64,000 nt of DNA from positions 118,002,501 to 118,066,500 of the forward strand of contig CM075669.1 in NCBI GenBank assembly GCA_037962975.1, given 5' to 3'. The translations under genes and the position numbers were made by a program. This document shows, in pieces, positions 34,031 to 46,354 of the stretch (positions within the stretch are counted from its first letter, which is position 1; each line of letters opens with the position of its first letter). A model generated the notes under the pieces. It ran no database searches and had not been told where the DNA came from. It saw nothing but the letters and a program-made list of their open reading frames with translations. This DNA is from Clitoria ternatea (Eukaryota; Streptophyta; Magnoliopsida; Fabales; Fabaceae).

Positions 34031-35950
34031 AAGAATTTTGTCCTCAAAATTCCAATATGAACTCATCTCAACAAACAGCTCAGAATATTATTACCTCCAC
34101 TAACTACATGTCTCAATAAACCGCTCGGAATATCAGTGTCATGTCACTCTAAATAATTACACATCTATGCTTCCCAAGTATTCACCGACCGGTTCACGAT
34201 TCCAATCGGCATAGTTGGCTTCTAAAGCGGTTTACCGACCGTTTACATGAAATTCTGAGACATCACTCTTAACACCTTCCCACTCGAAAGTGTCACCATT
34301 GACTCGGAAGTCACAACTTCACTTCACTCAATAATTCTTTCTTCCAGAAAGATTTCACTCAGAATTACATTCCTTTCTTTCACTCATCCTTATTTTAACA
34401 CACCACCACTTACTTATCCACTCAACACAATGCTTATCTTTGCTCGGAGCAGCCCGATAGACTCAAACCATCCCCATAAGCAGTTACAGCCTCACCTGCC
34501 CGACCTATGAACTGCTGCATCCAACTTATAGGATGATGCCTCATTCCTATAGGGTCATAACAATTGCATAGAGTCGCTGCAAGAGTGTACACTGCCACAA
34601 TACCTATGGTATGTAGAGTCATCTCGGAACAGCATCCTCGCACTCTATTCACTCACACCGACTGTATTCACTCAGATAATACCAATCTATATGAAAATTA
34701 TTAGCAATTTATACAAATCAATAAGCAACACATCTCCATCAACAACATTATTATGCACCAACTATGGTGCATCATACACTAACAGTCGGCAAATATCAAT
34801 CATTATCACTGTAGAATGGTATACTGCAATAGATTTCCGACCCCCACAAGGTATATATATCATTCTTACACATATTCTAGTGTAAATCTCATGATGATAA
34901 TCATCAAATGCCAGCAACTCTCACCATAAATGGCATAAAAGCAATTGGTTTTCCAGTTTAGACCGAGTAAATATCTCTTCTTTAATCTTATTCATTACAA
35001 AACCATTGGTCAATCAGCCTAATAATCCTTAATGCCATCATTCATTACCGGCCATAACTCGGCCTTAAGCCAAATAGTTCACTACACTCACTAAGATATA
35101 CAGCTCCGGGTTACAATATATTTTCCATCATCACCATATTCAATACCATAGCATACCCGGAATTCAACACTACCATTCGGTATTTGCATTTCCTCTTACA
35201 ATAATTCAAGCCTCAAGAATTTATTACACAATCACTTCACTCGGCCTCAACAATCCATGCCTAATCAACTAGGTCACATGCCTAGTGGCCTAACATCCAC
35301 CAATCATTCACTCGATTTTCACACATCATAACCGAGACACAATCCCAATTTAACACATACCTGATTTCACATTTATTCATTCATCACATATTCAGATTTC
35401 CAACCTAGAAATCTGCAACCAATCAATTACATCATATACCATATAGGGTTCACGTGCCAAGGATATAAAATTCATCCTATACAAATGGCACAACCAATCA
35501 GTAAAGTTAGAACATCACACCAGGGAATTCTCTCATTATGTTTCTCTTAATCAGCTCGAATATGTGAGTTCTAATCTCACCCAACAAGCATGACTCGGCC
35601 ATAGACCACTAGCATGGCATACACAAGAGTCCTAGCCAATTAATCTGACCTCTACCTATAAAAGGGTCTCAACATCTGTCGGTCTATTCCCTCTCAGCCG
35701 ACCCAGGCTTAAAAATACCTCTTATCCAAGGAATAACCAAATCAGGGTAGTAACAACTCTACTCCCAATTATCATATCAACAGTAGTACCACTCACTACT
35801 GTCCCCAGCAAACACATAGGCATATATGATTACACAAATCATGCATAAGCATGCATCAAATCCAATAGGATACCACAAGCAATGATGACAACTGGTCACA
35901 TTGCACACAACCGCTTACAATTCAGTAAGCATACCTTGGCCATGGACCTT
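34031..35950. other. internal non-coding region of element H
   Basis: About 1.9 kb without gag or pol motifs in any frame that I can see. The short open frames are unlike known families. It probably contains packaging sequence, but nothing specific is recognisable. Confidence 0.7.
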
Positions 35951-35972
35951 TTGGTCTGCTCTGATACCAAAT
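35951..35972 (-). other. primer-binding site of element H (initiator tRNA-Met)
   Basis: The minus strand reads TTTGGTATCAGAGCAG next to the 5' LTR, the standard match to the 3' end of initiator methionine tRNA. Confidence 0.88.
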
Positions 35973-38201
35973 TAAAACATCCCATTTTTTTTTTCAAAAA
36001 TTAAAAAGCACAATAAAAGAAGGGAATGGAAGGCAAGGGAAATGAAAGCTGATCATATGGCATACAGCGGAAGGGAAATTAGAAACCCATTCACTCGGCA
36101 GCCCAACGGAAACACAAAGCTTGAGCGAGCCCAACAGTGTTCACTCGCTCAAGCGAGACACAAATCCGCTTGAGCGAGACAGCCCAACTCGCTTGGGCGA
36201 AACACACGTCGCTTAAGTGAAACAACCCATAAGTCTTCCATCCAATCACACTCGCTGGAGCGAATCCCTCATTCGCTGAAGCGAGAAGCCACGCTCGGCA
36301 TTCTATCACTCGGAATCAGGGGTTCCATTCACTCGGAAAACAACCCCAACATACATGCCTCCCACGGAAGCCCATATTTAATTCCTTATTTTTATCCACT
36401 CGGCATTAACATTTGCCATAAGCAACACATGCTTTTCATATAAAACTCAATCGGTATTAACAGCCACAACATATCATACATTTATATAGAATCATAACCA
36501 GAACCAGCCCAATATTCACACACCACATGCGTTTAATATTCACACTGGTTCACAGCATATGTATTCACTCGGCATCTTATTAAAAGCCACATTACCATGC
36601 ATACACTCAGCATTACTAATATAACAATCAACAGATATTCTCATCTGTCCCTCAGTATGATACACTCGATATCTTCATATTTACCAACATACATCTCATG
36701 GACGGAGTTTAACATATACCACACAATAATAATTATCACACATCCGGGCTTCCACTCAGACAACATACAATCACCAAACAAACACAACACATCACAGTGC
36801 ATTAGTTTCACAAGCGTCTCACGCTTAGTTCCCTCGGCACTGTCTCGAGTCCAACCCGAGGTCTTTCATTATATTTGACACGTATTCATCCGATTGCCAA
36901 CCCAGTATCAAGCGTCCCACGCTATATGCACTTGGCACTTCCAATAACAAATCAGATGATCCACATCTTATACACTCGGCGATCATAATGCCATCCACTC
37001 GGATTATCCTTACATTAAGCATCTCATGCTTTCTCATATAACATTCCACTCGGAAATCAACACTAGTAAGCATCTCATGCTATTTCCTATAAACTTCCAC
37101 TCGACATTAACATAGCAGTCCCCATCCTATGCACTTAGCATTCGCATATTCAATGTCAAGCATCACATGCATTTAAACACACCATCATACATGGGGTCCA
37201 ATAAAATACCACACAAATGCACTCGACATTCATAGTATGCATCTCATACATTTAACATAACCACAACATGCATCATACATCATATGGACGGAAATCATAC
37301 ACCACACGATAATAATCATCACACATCCGGGCTCAACTCAAACAACATACAATCACAAAACAAATACAACACATCACAGTGTATTAGTTTCACCCGGGAA
37401 ACTCGTCCATAAACCATACAATTGACATGCAAAGCGCCCCCTACCTGGAATGAAGATTCCAACAGCTCCATGGCCACTCGTTCTTACAGAACGACTCGGC
37501 CCCAGCCTTCAGCAGCACTCTGCTCGGCTTTCAACCCTAGGAAGAGCCAAACACAACTTCCTCTGAAGCAACTCTACCACTAAGTCAGTGGAGAAACCTC
37601 CCAAGGCACAACACCGTCCTCGACCAAGCATCACAGCCAGTAGAGGATTCCCAATGCTGTTCCACACTTGAACAGCCCAGTCCTCCCAACGATGGAGGAC
37701 ATCCCTGCTTCCAAGCACCCAACCATGCCTTCTTCCTCACGAGCAGCTCTGCCTCACAACAGTGGACCATTTTCCATAAATCGAGGCACCCCACACGCTG
37801 CAGGTTTCCAACCCGAGGCTCCAACAACCCTTTAAATGAAAGAAGAAGAAAGAGGAGAAGAACCAGGAGGAAGAAGAAGAAGCCAGAGAATGCGGGAGAG
37901 AAAGAAGGAGTGTTTCTCCTTGAACCCAAAGTATAATGAGTAAGGAGTAGTTGGAAAATGAAAGGCCAAAGCCCTTATCTCTTCACTGCCCAGCCTGCAC
38001 TCCTATCAGCCATCACATCCCATCGCCATTAACTCCCATCCCATCAGCGTGGGCTTCACGAGGGAGAGGGAGAGAGAGAACCGAAACTCTCTAAAGCCAC
38101 CAAGGGCACCATCGTAATTCTGCCTGGCCATATTATCATTATTACTAAATCAATATTCTTAATTATATAATTAACCTTAATAAAAAAAACAGGATGTTAC
38201 A
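35973..38201 (-). repeat. 5' LTR of element H
   Basis: 2229 bp, collinear with 32370-34014 except for an extra 584 bp (about 36812-37395) flanked by direct repeats of 'acacatcacagtg(c/t)attag'. It contains a palindrome array at 36117-36298. Confidence 0.92.
36117..36298. repeat. palindrome array in the 5' LTR of H
   Basis: Same set of motifs as 32512-32690, with a few substitutions such as TCGCTTAAGTGA. Confidence 0.88.
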
Positions 38202-39015
38202 GGGGGCGCTTAAGCGTGGCACTTATTTATAAAGCACACTTAAAGCTTGATGAGCCAGGCTCAAGAGTGACATTACTATGCATCACGCTACAAGCGTGAA
38301 TGAAGGACGCTCAAGCGTGAAAGTATGCTATCAGGTACCAGGGGTCACACTTTGAGCGCACAGGCATACGCTTAAGCGTGCAAAACAAACAGAAGTCATG
38401 TATCACGATCACGCTTAAAGCGTGAAGAATGACGCTTAAGCGTGAGGTGCAATCAGGAAGTAGTTCGCTGGAGCTACGGCAAGGCACGCTCAAGCGAAAG
38501 GAGGAAATCATGAATCACGCTCAAGCATGAGACGGTTCGCTCAAGCGTGAGAATCAGTGGCTCACAGGTGAGTTCACGCTCAGGCGAGAATAATGTGCGC
38601 TCAAGCGCGAGTTGCAAACAGGGGTACAAAGTTCGATCACGCTCAAGCTCAATAAGCTTTCGCTTAAGCGTGGAGGAACAACAGGAGCTTCTCGCTTAAG
38701 CTTAAATGGTTTTGCTTGAGCGAGCAGAACAGACTTTGGTAATTTTGCATTCTGTATAAACTTCGCTTAAGCGAAAGATGCTTCGCCTGAGCGAAATAAT
38801 AAGAATGGATGCACTTGCTTAAGCTCACAGTGTATTCGCTTGAGTAAATAGAAAGATCAAACCTGGAACAGTTCTCGCTTAAGCGTGAATAAATCACGCT
38901 CGAGCGACTAGTTCAGTAAAACAGGTCTCGCTCAGGCGCAAATAAATTTCATCCAAGCGACTGGACAAACAGGAGGTCACGCTTAAGCGCAATTAGATTC
39001 GCTCAAGCGAACAAG
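38202..39015. repeat. internal palindrome array of G, part 2
   Basis: The densest array in the window: about 29 motifs in 800 bp, mixing TCGCTTAAGCGA, CACGCTCAAGCGTG, GCGCTCAAGCGCG and CACGCTTAAAGCGTG forms. It lies between integrase and the env-like ORF of G. No open frame crosses it. Confidence 0.9.
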
Positions 39016-39239
39016 ATACCTGATTCTAATTCTAACTAATGAATTTTCAATTATGCACACTGAAAATTTGAGTGTGTGAACACTCAGACCTTATTAAAAA
39101 TTTTACAATTTTATTCACACTTTATTCACAAACATTTTAGTTTTCTTTTATTATTTCCAACACAAAAATTTAACAATCAGAATGTAGGGTTGCCTCCCTA
39201 AAGCGCTTCTCTAAGGTCACTAGCTTGACCTTCTGACAT

Positions 39240-40390
39240 CTAAGAAGATGCCTGCAACAACATGGAGGTTTTTTGCCTATCAAACTCTCCTCCAAAGTAG
39301 AGTTTGAGTCTTTGGCCATTCACCTTAAAAGTTCTATCAGTGGTTGGGTCTTTCAATTCAATTGCACCATGAGGAAAAACCTTATTCACAATAAAAGCTC
39401 CAGACCACTTAGATCTTAGTTTTCCTGGAAAGAGTCTCAGCCTAGAGTTAAACAACAAAACTTTATCATCTTTTTGAAACTCTTTTCTATGTATCCACTT
39501 ATCATGCCACCTCTTAGTTTTCTCTTTATAAATTGAGGCACTCTGATAAGCATTGAGTCTAAACTCCTCAAGTTCATGGAGTGTTAGGACTCTCTCCTTT
39601 TGAGATTGGTCAAAATCCATATTTAACAGCTTTGTGGCCCACCATGCCTTATGTTCTAACTCCACAGGAAGATGGCAAGCCTTACCATAAACTAACTAAT
39701 AAGGAGACATGCCAATGGGAGTTTTAAATGCTGTCCTATAGGCCCACAATGCATCATTCAATCTCACAGACCAATCTTTCCTAGACTTCCCTACCACTTT
39801 CTCTATTATTCTTTTAATTTCTCTATTAGAAAGTTCAACTTGTCCACAAGTTTGTGGATGGTATGGAGTAGATACCTTATGCAGTACCTCATAGTGCCTC
39901 AAGGCTTTCTCCATGATTTTATTACAAAAATGTGACCCTCCATCACTAATGAGGACTCTAGGGACTCCAAATCTAGAGAAAATGTTCTTCTTTATAAATC
40001 TAAGCACCACATGTGCATCATTGGTTCTGGTAGGGATTGCCTCCACCCATTTGGAGACATAATCCACAGCAACAAGGATATATTCATTGGAGAATAACTT
40101 TGGAAATGGTCCCATGAAGTCGATGCCCCAAACATCAAATAACTCTATAACAAAAATATTTGTCAAAGGCATGCCAGCTTTAGCAGAGAGACCTCCATTT
40201 CTTTGACACTTATCACACCTTTGAACATATACTTTAGCATCTTGAAAAATAATTGGCCAATAAAAGCCACTTTGCAAAAATTTTGCTGCTGTTCTGGAGG
40301 CACCATGGTGTCCTCCATAATAGGAGTCATGGCAATGCCACAATATCCTTTCCTACTCAGATTCAGGTACACATCTCCTGATAACTCCAT
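39240..40390 (-). pseudogene. integrase of element G (one or two stops)
   Basis: Zinc domain with HDSYYGGHHG and CDKCQRNGG. The core has WGIDFMGPFP (first Asp), LISDGGSHF (second Asp) and HPQTCGQVELSNREIKR (Glu), so the catalytic triad is intact. The tail runs AYRTAFKTPIGMSPY, one stop near 39694 that fits Gln-to-stop, then HKAWWATKLLNMD, WHDKWIHRKEFQKDDKVLLFNSRLRLFPGKLRSKW to about 39240, typical of Athila integrases. No chromodomain. Confidence 0.9.
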
Positions 40391-41890
40391 CTACTCCTAT
40401 CTTATAAAGAAATGGATCATCCCAAACAAAGGTTTTACTGTCATGAAAGAATTTTTTTTCATTTGGGTTGTCCAACCTTCAGGTACCACAGAGGCACTTT
40501 TAAAGTTGGCCATATCAGCATACCATGGCCCTGTGATAATTGCCATCAACCTTTCATCTGGAAATTCTTCTTTAATTAAAATAGAATCAGATTCACCTTC
40601 CAGACGATATAATTGATCAGCAACTGAGTTTTCTACCCCCTTTTTGTCTCTTATTTCTAAATCAAACTCTTAGAGTAAAAGAACCCACCTGATCAACCTT
40701 GGCTTAGATTCTTTTTTAGCTAGCAAGTACTTAATTGCTGAATGATCTGTATATACAATGACCTTAGCACCAATTAAGTAAGCTCTGAATTTATCAAATG
40801 CATACACCACAGCAAGCATTTCTTTTTCAGTGGTGGTGTAATTTATTTGATTCTCATTCAATACTTTGCTAGCATAATAAATCACATGTGTTAATTTTTC
40901 TTTCTTCTGTCCCAGTACAGCTCCTACAGCAAAATCACTTGCATAACACATTAGTTCAAATGGTAAAGACCAATCAGGTGCTGCAAGGATTGGAGCTGAA
41001 ATCAATCTCTGTTTCAAATTTTCGAAAGCCTTGACACAGTTTTCATCAAAAATAAAAGCATGATCTTTCACAAGTAAATGATTCAAAGGCTTTTCTATTT
41101 TTGAAAAGTCTTTTATAAATCTCCTATAGAAGCTAGCACATCCTAAGAAACTCCTCACTCCTTTCACGTTGATTGGAGGAGGAAGTTTTTCAATGATATC
41201 AATCTTGGCTCTATCTACTTGAATGCCCTCAGCAGAGATTTTATGGCCAAGAACTGTCCCTTCTTTAACCATAAAATGACATTTTTCCCAGTTAAGGACA
41301 AGATTAGTCTCCTGACATCTCACCAGCACCTTAGATAGGTTGCTAAGGCATATATCAAAACTACTTCCAAACACAGAGAAGTCATCCATGAATACTTCAA
41401 TGAACTTCTCTACCATGTCCCCAAAAATTACCAGCATACACCTTTGAAAGGTTGCTGGTGCATTGCACAAACCAAATGGCATGCGGCTATAAGCAAAGAT
41501 TCTATAGGGACAGGTGAAGGCTGTCTTCTCTTGATCTTTTGGGTCAACCATAATTTGGTTGTAACCAGAATACCCATCAAGGAAGAAGTAATACTCATGG
41601 CCTGATAGTCTCTCAAGCATTTGATCTACAAATGGTAAAGGAAAGTGGTCTTTTCTAGTGGAGTCATTAAGCCTTCTATAATCTATGCACATCCTCCAAC
41701 CTGTAGTTGGTCTAGTGGCAATGACTTCACCTTTTTCATTCTTAACAGTGGTCATCCCTCCTTTCTTAGGCACCACTTGGACAGAACTAATCCAAGCACT
41801 GTCTGAGATAGGATAAATAATTCCTACATCAAGAAGTTTAACCACCTCTTTCCTTACAGCTTCTTTCATTATGGGGTTTAATCTTCTTTG
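40391..41890 (-). pseudogene. reverse transcriptase and RNase H of element G
   Basis: 399 residues are open from 41869 to 40670. RT blocks: VVKLLDVGIIYPISDSAW, VPKKGGMT, GWRMCIDYRRLND, DHFPLPFVDQMLERL, FLDGYSGYNQI, MPFGLCNAPATFQR and the catalytic FMDD (F in place of Y, normal for Athila). RNase H: PFELMCYASDFAVGAVLGQ, IYYASKVLNENQINYTTTEKEMLAVVYAFDKFRAYL and VYTDHSAIKYLL. A stop at 40670 (LLL-stop-EFDLEIRDKKG) fits CAA-to-TAA. A few more stops lie in the connector to integrase. The sequence begins where the protease frame ends, with a stop just upstream at about 41892. Confidence 0.92.
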
Positions 41891-41893
41891 TGG

Positions 41894-42847
41894 CTAAACA
41901 ATAGGGGAATAGTCATCTTCCATCAGAATTTTATGCATATAAAATGATGGACTAATTCCCTTTAAATTAGAAATGTTCCAGCCAATGGCAGATTCATGTT
42001 TCCTTAAAACCCCTATTAATTTTTCTACACCCTTATCTTTTAAATCAGCATTAATGATTATAGGATGTGATTCATCATCTCTTAAGAAAACATATTTCAA
42101 ATGAGAAGGCAAAGGTTTTAATTCATGTTTTTCTTCAGACACTTCCTTACCTTTCTCAAGTTCAGTATTATTCAAATTTTCTTTCTTTTCATTTTCAAAA
42201 TCACCTACTTCACATGCTTCAAGTAGGTTCAGCAATTCAGAATGTGAGTCATTTAACTCATCAGTCTCAGAGTCAAAATCATCCTCCAAAAAGGCTTGTA
42301 AAACCTCTTCTTCAGTTTTTAACAGCATAGGAGTCTTATAACTTTTAATTTCTTCAATCATAAAACAATCCATCTTCTCAACTGGATGTTTCATAGCATT
42401 AAAGACATTAAAAGTTACTCGCTCCTCTTGAACTCTCAGCATGAGCTCACCCTTTTCTACATCAATTAAAGCTCTACCTGTAGCTAAAAAGGGTCTTCCT
42501 AAAATCAATGGAATTTCTCTATCAGCCTCCATATCCAGAACTACAAAATCTGCTGGGAAGATAAACTTATCTACCTTAACTAATAGATCTTCCAGCATCC
42601 CATGAGGATATTTAATGGACCTATCAGCCAACTGCAAAGACATGCGAGTTGGTTGCAGGTCATTAATTCCTAACTTCTTCATTAAAGATAAAGGCATCAA
42701 GTTTATGCTAGCTCCTAGATCACATAAAGCACTTCCTACATGAACATCCCCTATTGCACAAGGTATTGTAAAAGATCCAGGATCTTCCAGCTTCTGAGGG
42801 AGTTTCTTTTGAATAATTACACTACACTCTGAGGTGAGAGTAATCAT
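41894..42847 (-). CDS. aspartic protease region of element G polyprotein
   Basis: 317 residues open. The retropepsin region has SALCDLGASINLMPLSLMKKLG (DLGAS replaces the general D-T/S-G, as usual in Athila), then FVVLDMEADREIPLILGRPFLATGRALIDVEKGEL. The C-terminal half is an acidic linker that runs into RT (YMHKILMEDDYSPIV). It was originally one polyprotein with gag and RT; stops at both ends now separate it. It would cleave the Gag-Pol precursor. Confidence 0.85.
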   Translation of the reverse strand: MITLTSECSVIIQKKLPQKLEDPGSFTIPCAIGDVHVGSALCDLGASINLMPLSLMKKLGINDLQPTRMSLQLADRSIKYPHGMLEDLLVKVDKFIFPADFVVLDMEADREIPLILGRPFLATGRALIDVEKGELMLRVQEERVTFNVFNAMKHPVEKMDCFMIEEIKSYKTPMLLKTEEEVLQAFLEDDFDSETDELNDSHSELLNLLEACEVGDFENEKKENLNNTELEKGKEVSEEKHELKPLPSHLKYVFLRDDESHPIIINADLKDKGVEKLIGVLRKHESAIGWNISNLKGISPSFYMHKILMEDDYSPIV

Positions 42848-42853
42848 CTCATC

Positions 42854-44477
42854 TCATTTAAGCTTTCTCTTCTTAGACAGAAGTTCTTTCAAAAATTTAG
42901 CATAGGATGGCATCTCCTGCAATGCCTTAGCAAAAGGAATATTTATGTGAAGCTTTTTAAACACATCTAAGAACTTAGCAAACTTTTGCTCTTCTATTTG
43001 TTTTTTAAATCTATAAGAAAATGGAGCATTCTTTAATTTTTCAAGAGTTAGCTTAGAAGCTTTCTCCAAAATTAAATCAATCTTTTTCTTTTTCTTTTGA
43101 TGGACTTGATTTTCTTTTTCTTTTTCTGTTTCTGCTTCATTTTCAGTTTCATTATTAACTTGCTCACTTTCCTGCTCTTTTTCTTTTTCTTCATCTTTTT
43201 CTAAACTCACTTCATGAGTTGGAGGTGGAATAAGAACTTTTCCACTCCTAGTAGTTATTGCTTTGCAATGTTCCCTTGGATTTACCTCAGTATCTCCAGG
43301 AAAATTGCTAGACTGTCTCTCAGCTAATTGTTTTGATAGCTGTCCAACCTGATTTTCCAAATTTCTAATGGACGCTTCTTGATTTTTAAAACTGGCCTGA
43401 GTGGCCTGAATGAACTGAGACAGCACATTCTCAAGTTCTGATTTTTCCTTAGAAGGAGGGGGAGAAGGTTGTTGTGATCTAATTGTGGTTTGATTTTGTG
43501 GCATGTTTTGATTCAAATGTGGACCTTTCTGCCATGAAAAATTGGGGTGATTCCTATAGTTAGGATTAAAGGAATTAGATGGATAATTCCTTTGAAATTG
43601 TTGCTGCCCCATATAATTCACTTGCTCAGTAGGCATATTTGGATCACACATGCCATTTTCATGATCTCCACCACAAAAATCATAGCTTATCATACAAACT
43701 TGGCTAGGCTTTTAAAGTTCTGAAAACTGTACACTTAATTTCTCTAAAGCCTGAGTCATTAACTTACGTTGAGCCAAATAAGCATCTTGTGCTTCCAATT
43801 CTAGTATCCCTCTCTTAGGGATTTGGCTTCTCTCACTTACTAAATATTCATTAGAAGCCATAACATCTATTAGATCTATAGCTTCTTCTACAGTTTTGGT
43901 GGTTAATGAACCTCCAGCTGAGGCATCAATCAAGACCCTAGTAGCTGGTCTTACACCATTATAGAATATAGTAACTTGCTGCACATCAGTGATTTGATGA
44001 TGAGGACATTTCCTTAAACTCTCTTTATATATATATCCCATGCTTCCATTAGAGATACACCCTCTCTCTGTTGGAAACAAGTGATTTCAGTGTGCAACTT
44101 AGCATACTTGGAAGGAGGGAAATACTTAATCAAAAATTTTCTTTGTAAATCCTCCCAAGTAGAGATACTACCTCTTAGTTAGCTCTGCAACCAGGCTTTT
44201 GCTCTATCCCTCAAAGAAAAAGGAAATAATCTCAGTCTTATTGCCTCTTCAGGGACTCCATTCATTTTTACAGTATCACAAATTTGGAGGAAGGTTGCTA
44301 GATGCAAATTTGGATCCTCAACCTCACTTCCTCCAAATTGATCATTTCTAACAACTGTAGCAAAGCCGGTTTAAGTTCAAAATTATTGGCTACAATCGGA
44401 GGCCTAAGGATGCTAGATTGCGATCCTTCTTCAGTAGGCCTGGAGTAGTCACCTAGTGTAACTCTCCTCTGTTCCAT
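42854..44477 (-). pseudogene. gag of element G (several stops)
   Basis: Starts near ATG 44477 (MEQRRVTLGDYS). The capsid region, with EAIRLRLFPFSLRDRAKAWL, STWEDLQRKFLIKYFPPSKYAKL, TIFYNGVRPATRVLIDASAGG and EEAIDLIDVMASNEY, matches Athila-type Retrotrans_gag. The zinc-knuckle equivalent reads YDFCGGDHENGMC near 43690: the first Cys of CX2CX4HX4C is Tyr, a TGT-to-TAT change. A 279-residue segment follows that is Gln/Asn-rich then Glu/Lys-rich (EKEQESEQVNNETENEAETEKEKEN). Stops occur near 44180, 44090 and 43710, and a frame change near 44340. Confidence 0.87.
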
Positions 44478-44721
44478 TTCTTTCTACTCTTTTTACTTTT
44501 TCTCCTTTCTAAGCTTACGCTCTAACAAATCAATATCAGGATCAAAGAAGAAAGGCTCTCCTCTGTTCCTTGACTGCATACACCAAATGTTAGACACAAA
44601 CAATATTAAAGCTACTGCTATAGCTATACAAAAACTACTGCTATACTAAAAACAAGAATTAACTACTTACTAAATGCAAAAAACAAAATTAAACGGTTCA
44701 GTCTAGTACCGGTCCAAGGAT
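44478..44721 (-). other. 5' leader and primer-binding region of element G
   Basis: Non-coding, 244 bp. The LTR-adjacent minus-strand sequence is ATCCTTGGACCGGTACTAG. A primer site starting TGGACC is possible but I could not assign a tRNA. Confidence 0.5.
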
Positions 44722-46354
44722 TGTTGCTAAATCTCTGAGTCATTAATTTGGTTGGAAAATCTTGAATTAATATTGACTTATTGTATGACTCTCAGAGGAT
44801 TTATTCTTTTGGAAAGCGCACCAATCATTAAATTTGTAATATATTTGATCGTTCCCACAGGGATTGTGGTGATTACCACAATATTAGACTAGTACAAGCT
44901 GAACCAACGCAATGCAGATAGATTTCATTCTGTTTTTGTTGTTTTATATTTCTAATGTTTTTGTATTTTCAGAGACAGTATGAAAGATGAAATGTGATTA
45001 ATAAAAGATAGGTTAGGATTGCTTCAGCTTACAATTTCATCAAGAAACATGCAATTAAGGTTCAATCAATCTTCAGACTCAAGAGGACAATTCACAGATG
45101 GTTAATCCCTAATTCCTTAGGTGAATAACACTAATTCCTAAGCATTAAACGCTAATCCCTTAGGTGTTCAATTAACAGAGAAATCTAATGCGAAATTAGG
45201 GGTTAAACCCTAACTATTCACCTAATTACTAGGCTTGGATTAGCTAGGAAGCAAGAAGTTACCTAAGCCTCAACCATGATTCCTCACTGGTGAGTTTCTT
45301 CATCAGATCAGGATTTGTTAATCCAGCAAAGCAGATCCACTCCTCAGCTTGTTCTCCTATTGATTTAGAAGTTGACTTCCTCAATACACTTTCAAGAATT
45401 CATTGTAAACCTTCGTAATCCCAACCCTAGGGACTTAGAAACCCATGGAAATGGATTCGGACGAAGAAATGTGGAGAGACATGGATGAGAGAAATTAGAG
45501 AAAGAAAGGAACTAGAGAGAGATTGGAAATGGAAAAATGAATTGTGTTCTGTATTCTACCGTCTCTGTGTGTCTGTTTACAGAATATGTACAAGTATATA
45601 TAGGCATCTAACTACTAACTAACTTAATTAGTTACAAAGAAAGCTTAATTAATAATTAAATTAACTAAACTAATTACCTAATTACAAGTAAATAAATAAT
45701 TACATCTCAATACTTAAATTACTAATGTATAGCAGCAATACATCAGGTAAGAGGAACAGAAATGTTGCAGAGCTTCTGATGGAGGGAAAACATCAATTTA
45801 AATAACCACCTTCACGCTTGAGCATGAAGGGCTCTCGCTTGAGCGAGGTCGAATTATTTAAGGCACTGTTGGAGTCACGCTTGAGCGTGAGCTTAGAAGC
45901 TTTGGGCGTGGATGGTATTTTTGGGGTCATGCTTAAGCATGAACTTTCTCGCTTGAGCGAGATCGAAAAATTCACTACACTATGTCTTCACGCTTGAGCG
46001 TGAATGAGCCACGGTTGAGCGTGGTCGAGTTTCCTTCACGCTGAGCTTGGGTCTTTCCCGCTTGAGCGTGAAACTTATATTACTGCACCTGTACATATAA
46101 ACAAATAATTGCCTAGCGTTTGAACGCTGGCTGTCCAGCGTATGTACGCTGGGTTAGTGAATATATAAATAAACAAATTTCTTTAACTAATTATTATTTT
46201 TAATCATTTTCTTGCATAAATTAAACACTTTTAAAATAAATAAATAAAATAAGAATTATTGACAATTTATTAAATAATAGTGCTAAACTAAACAATATTT
46301 AATGAATTATGTTAAATAAAAGATGAAATAATTAAGTCTTTTCATGACTTATCA
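44722..46354 (-). repeat. 5' LTR of element G
   Basis: 1633 bp, partner of 27002-28681. The minus-strand start TGATAAGTCATG is next to the target duplication aaaga. Confidence 0.93.
45810..46152. repeat. palindrome array in the 5' LTR of G
   Basis: About ten motifs in the same order as 28087-28481, including the variant pair AGCGTT-TG-AACGCT and CCAGCGTA-TG-TACGCTGG near 46115-46152. One unit was lost in the 47-bp deletion. Confidence 0.9.

Larger units (their letters stand above)
32365..38206 (-). mobile_element. non-coding LTR retrotransposon (element H) nested in G
   Basis: Target duplication ggggg at 32365-32369 and 38202-38206. LTRs 32370-34014 and 35973-38201. On the minus strand the LTR starts TGTAACATCCTG and ends GGGATGTTTTA. 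The internal 1.96 kb has a primer-binding site matching initiator tRNA-Met and a polypurine tract but no gag or pol, so it must have been moved by proteins from another element (a LARD-like derivative). The TGTAACATCC terminus and the leader with a splice donor resemble copies A-E. By eye the LTRs differ by about 3% in the first 300 bp, apart from one 584-bp length difference. Confidence 0.92.

Noticed and set aside
38202..39015. CRISPR-like array (short palindromic repeats with varying spacers)
   Set aside because: The repeats are only 10-16 bp, imperfect and irregularly spaced, there are no cas genes, and the context is a plant retrotransposon.
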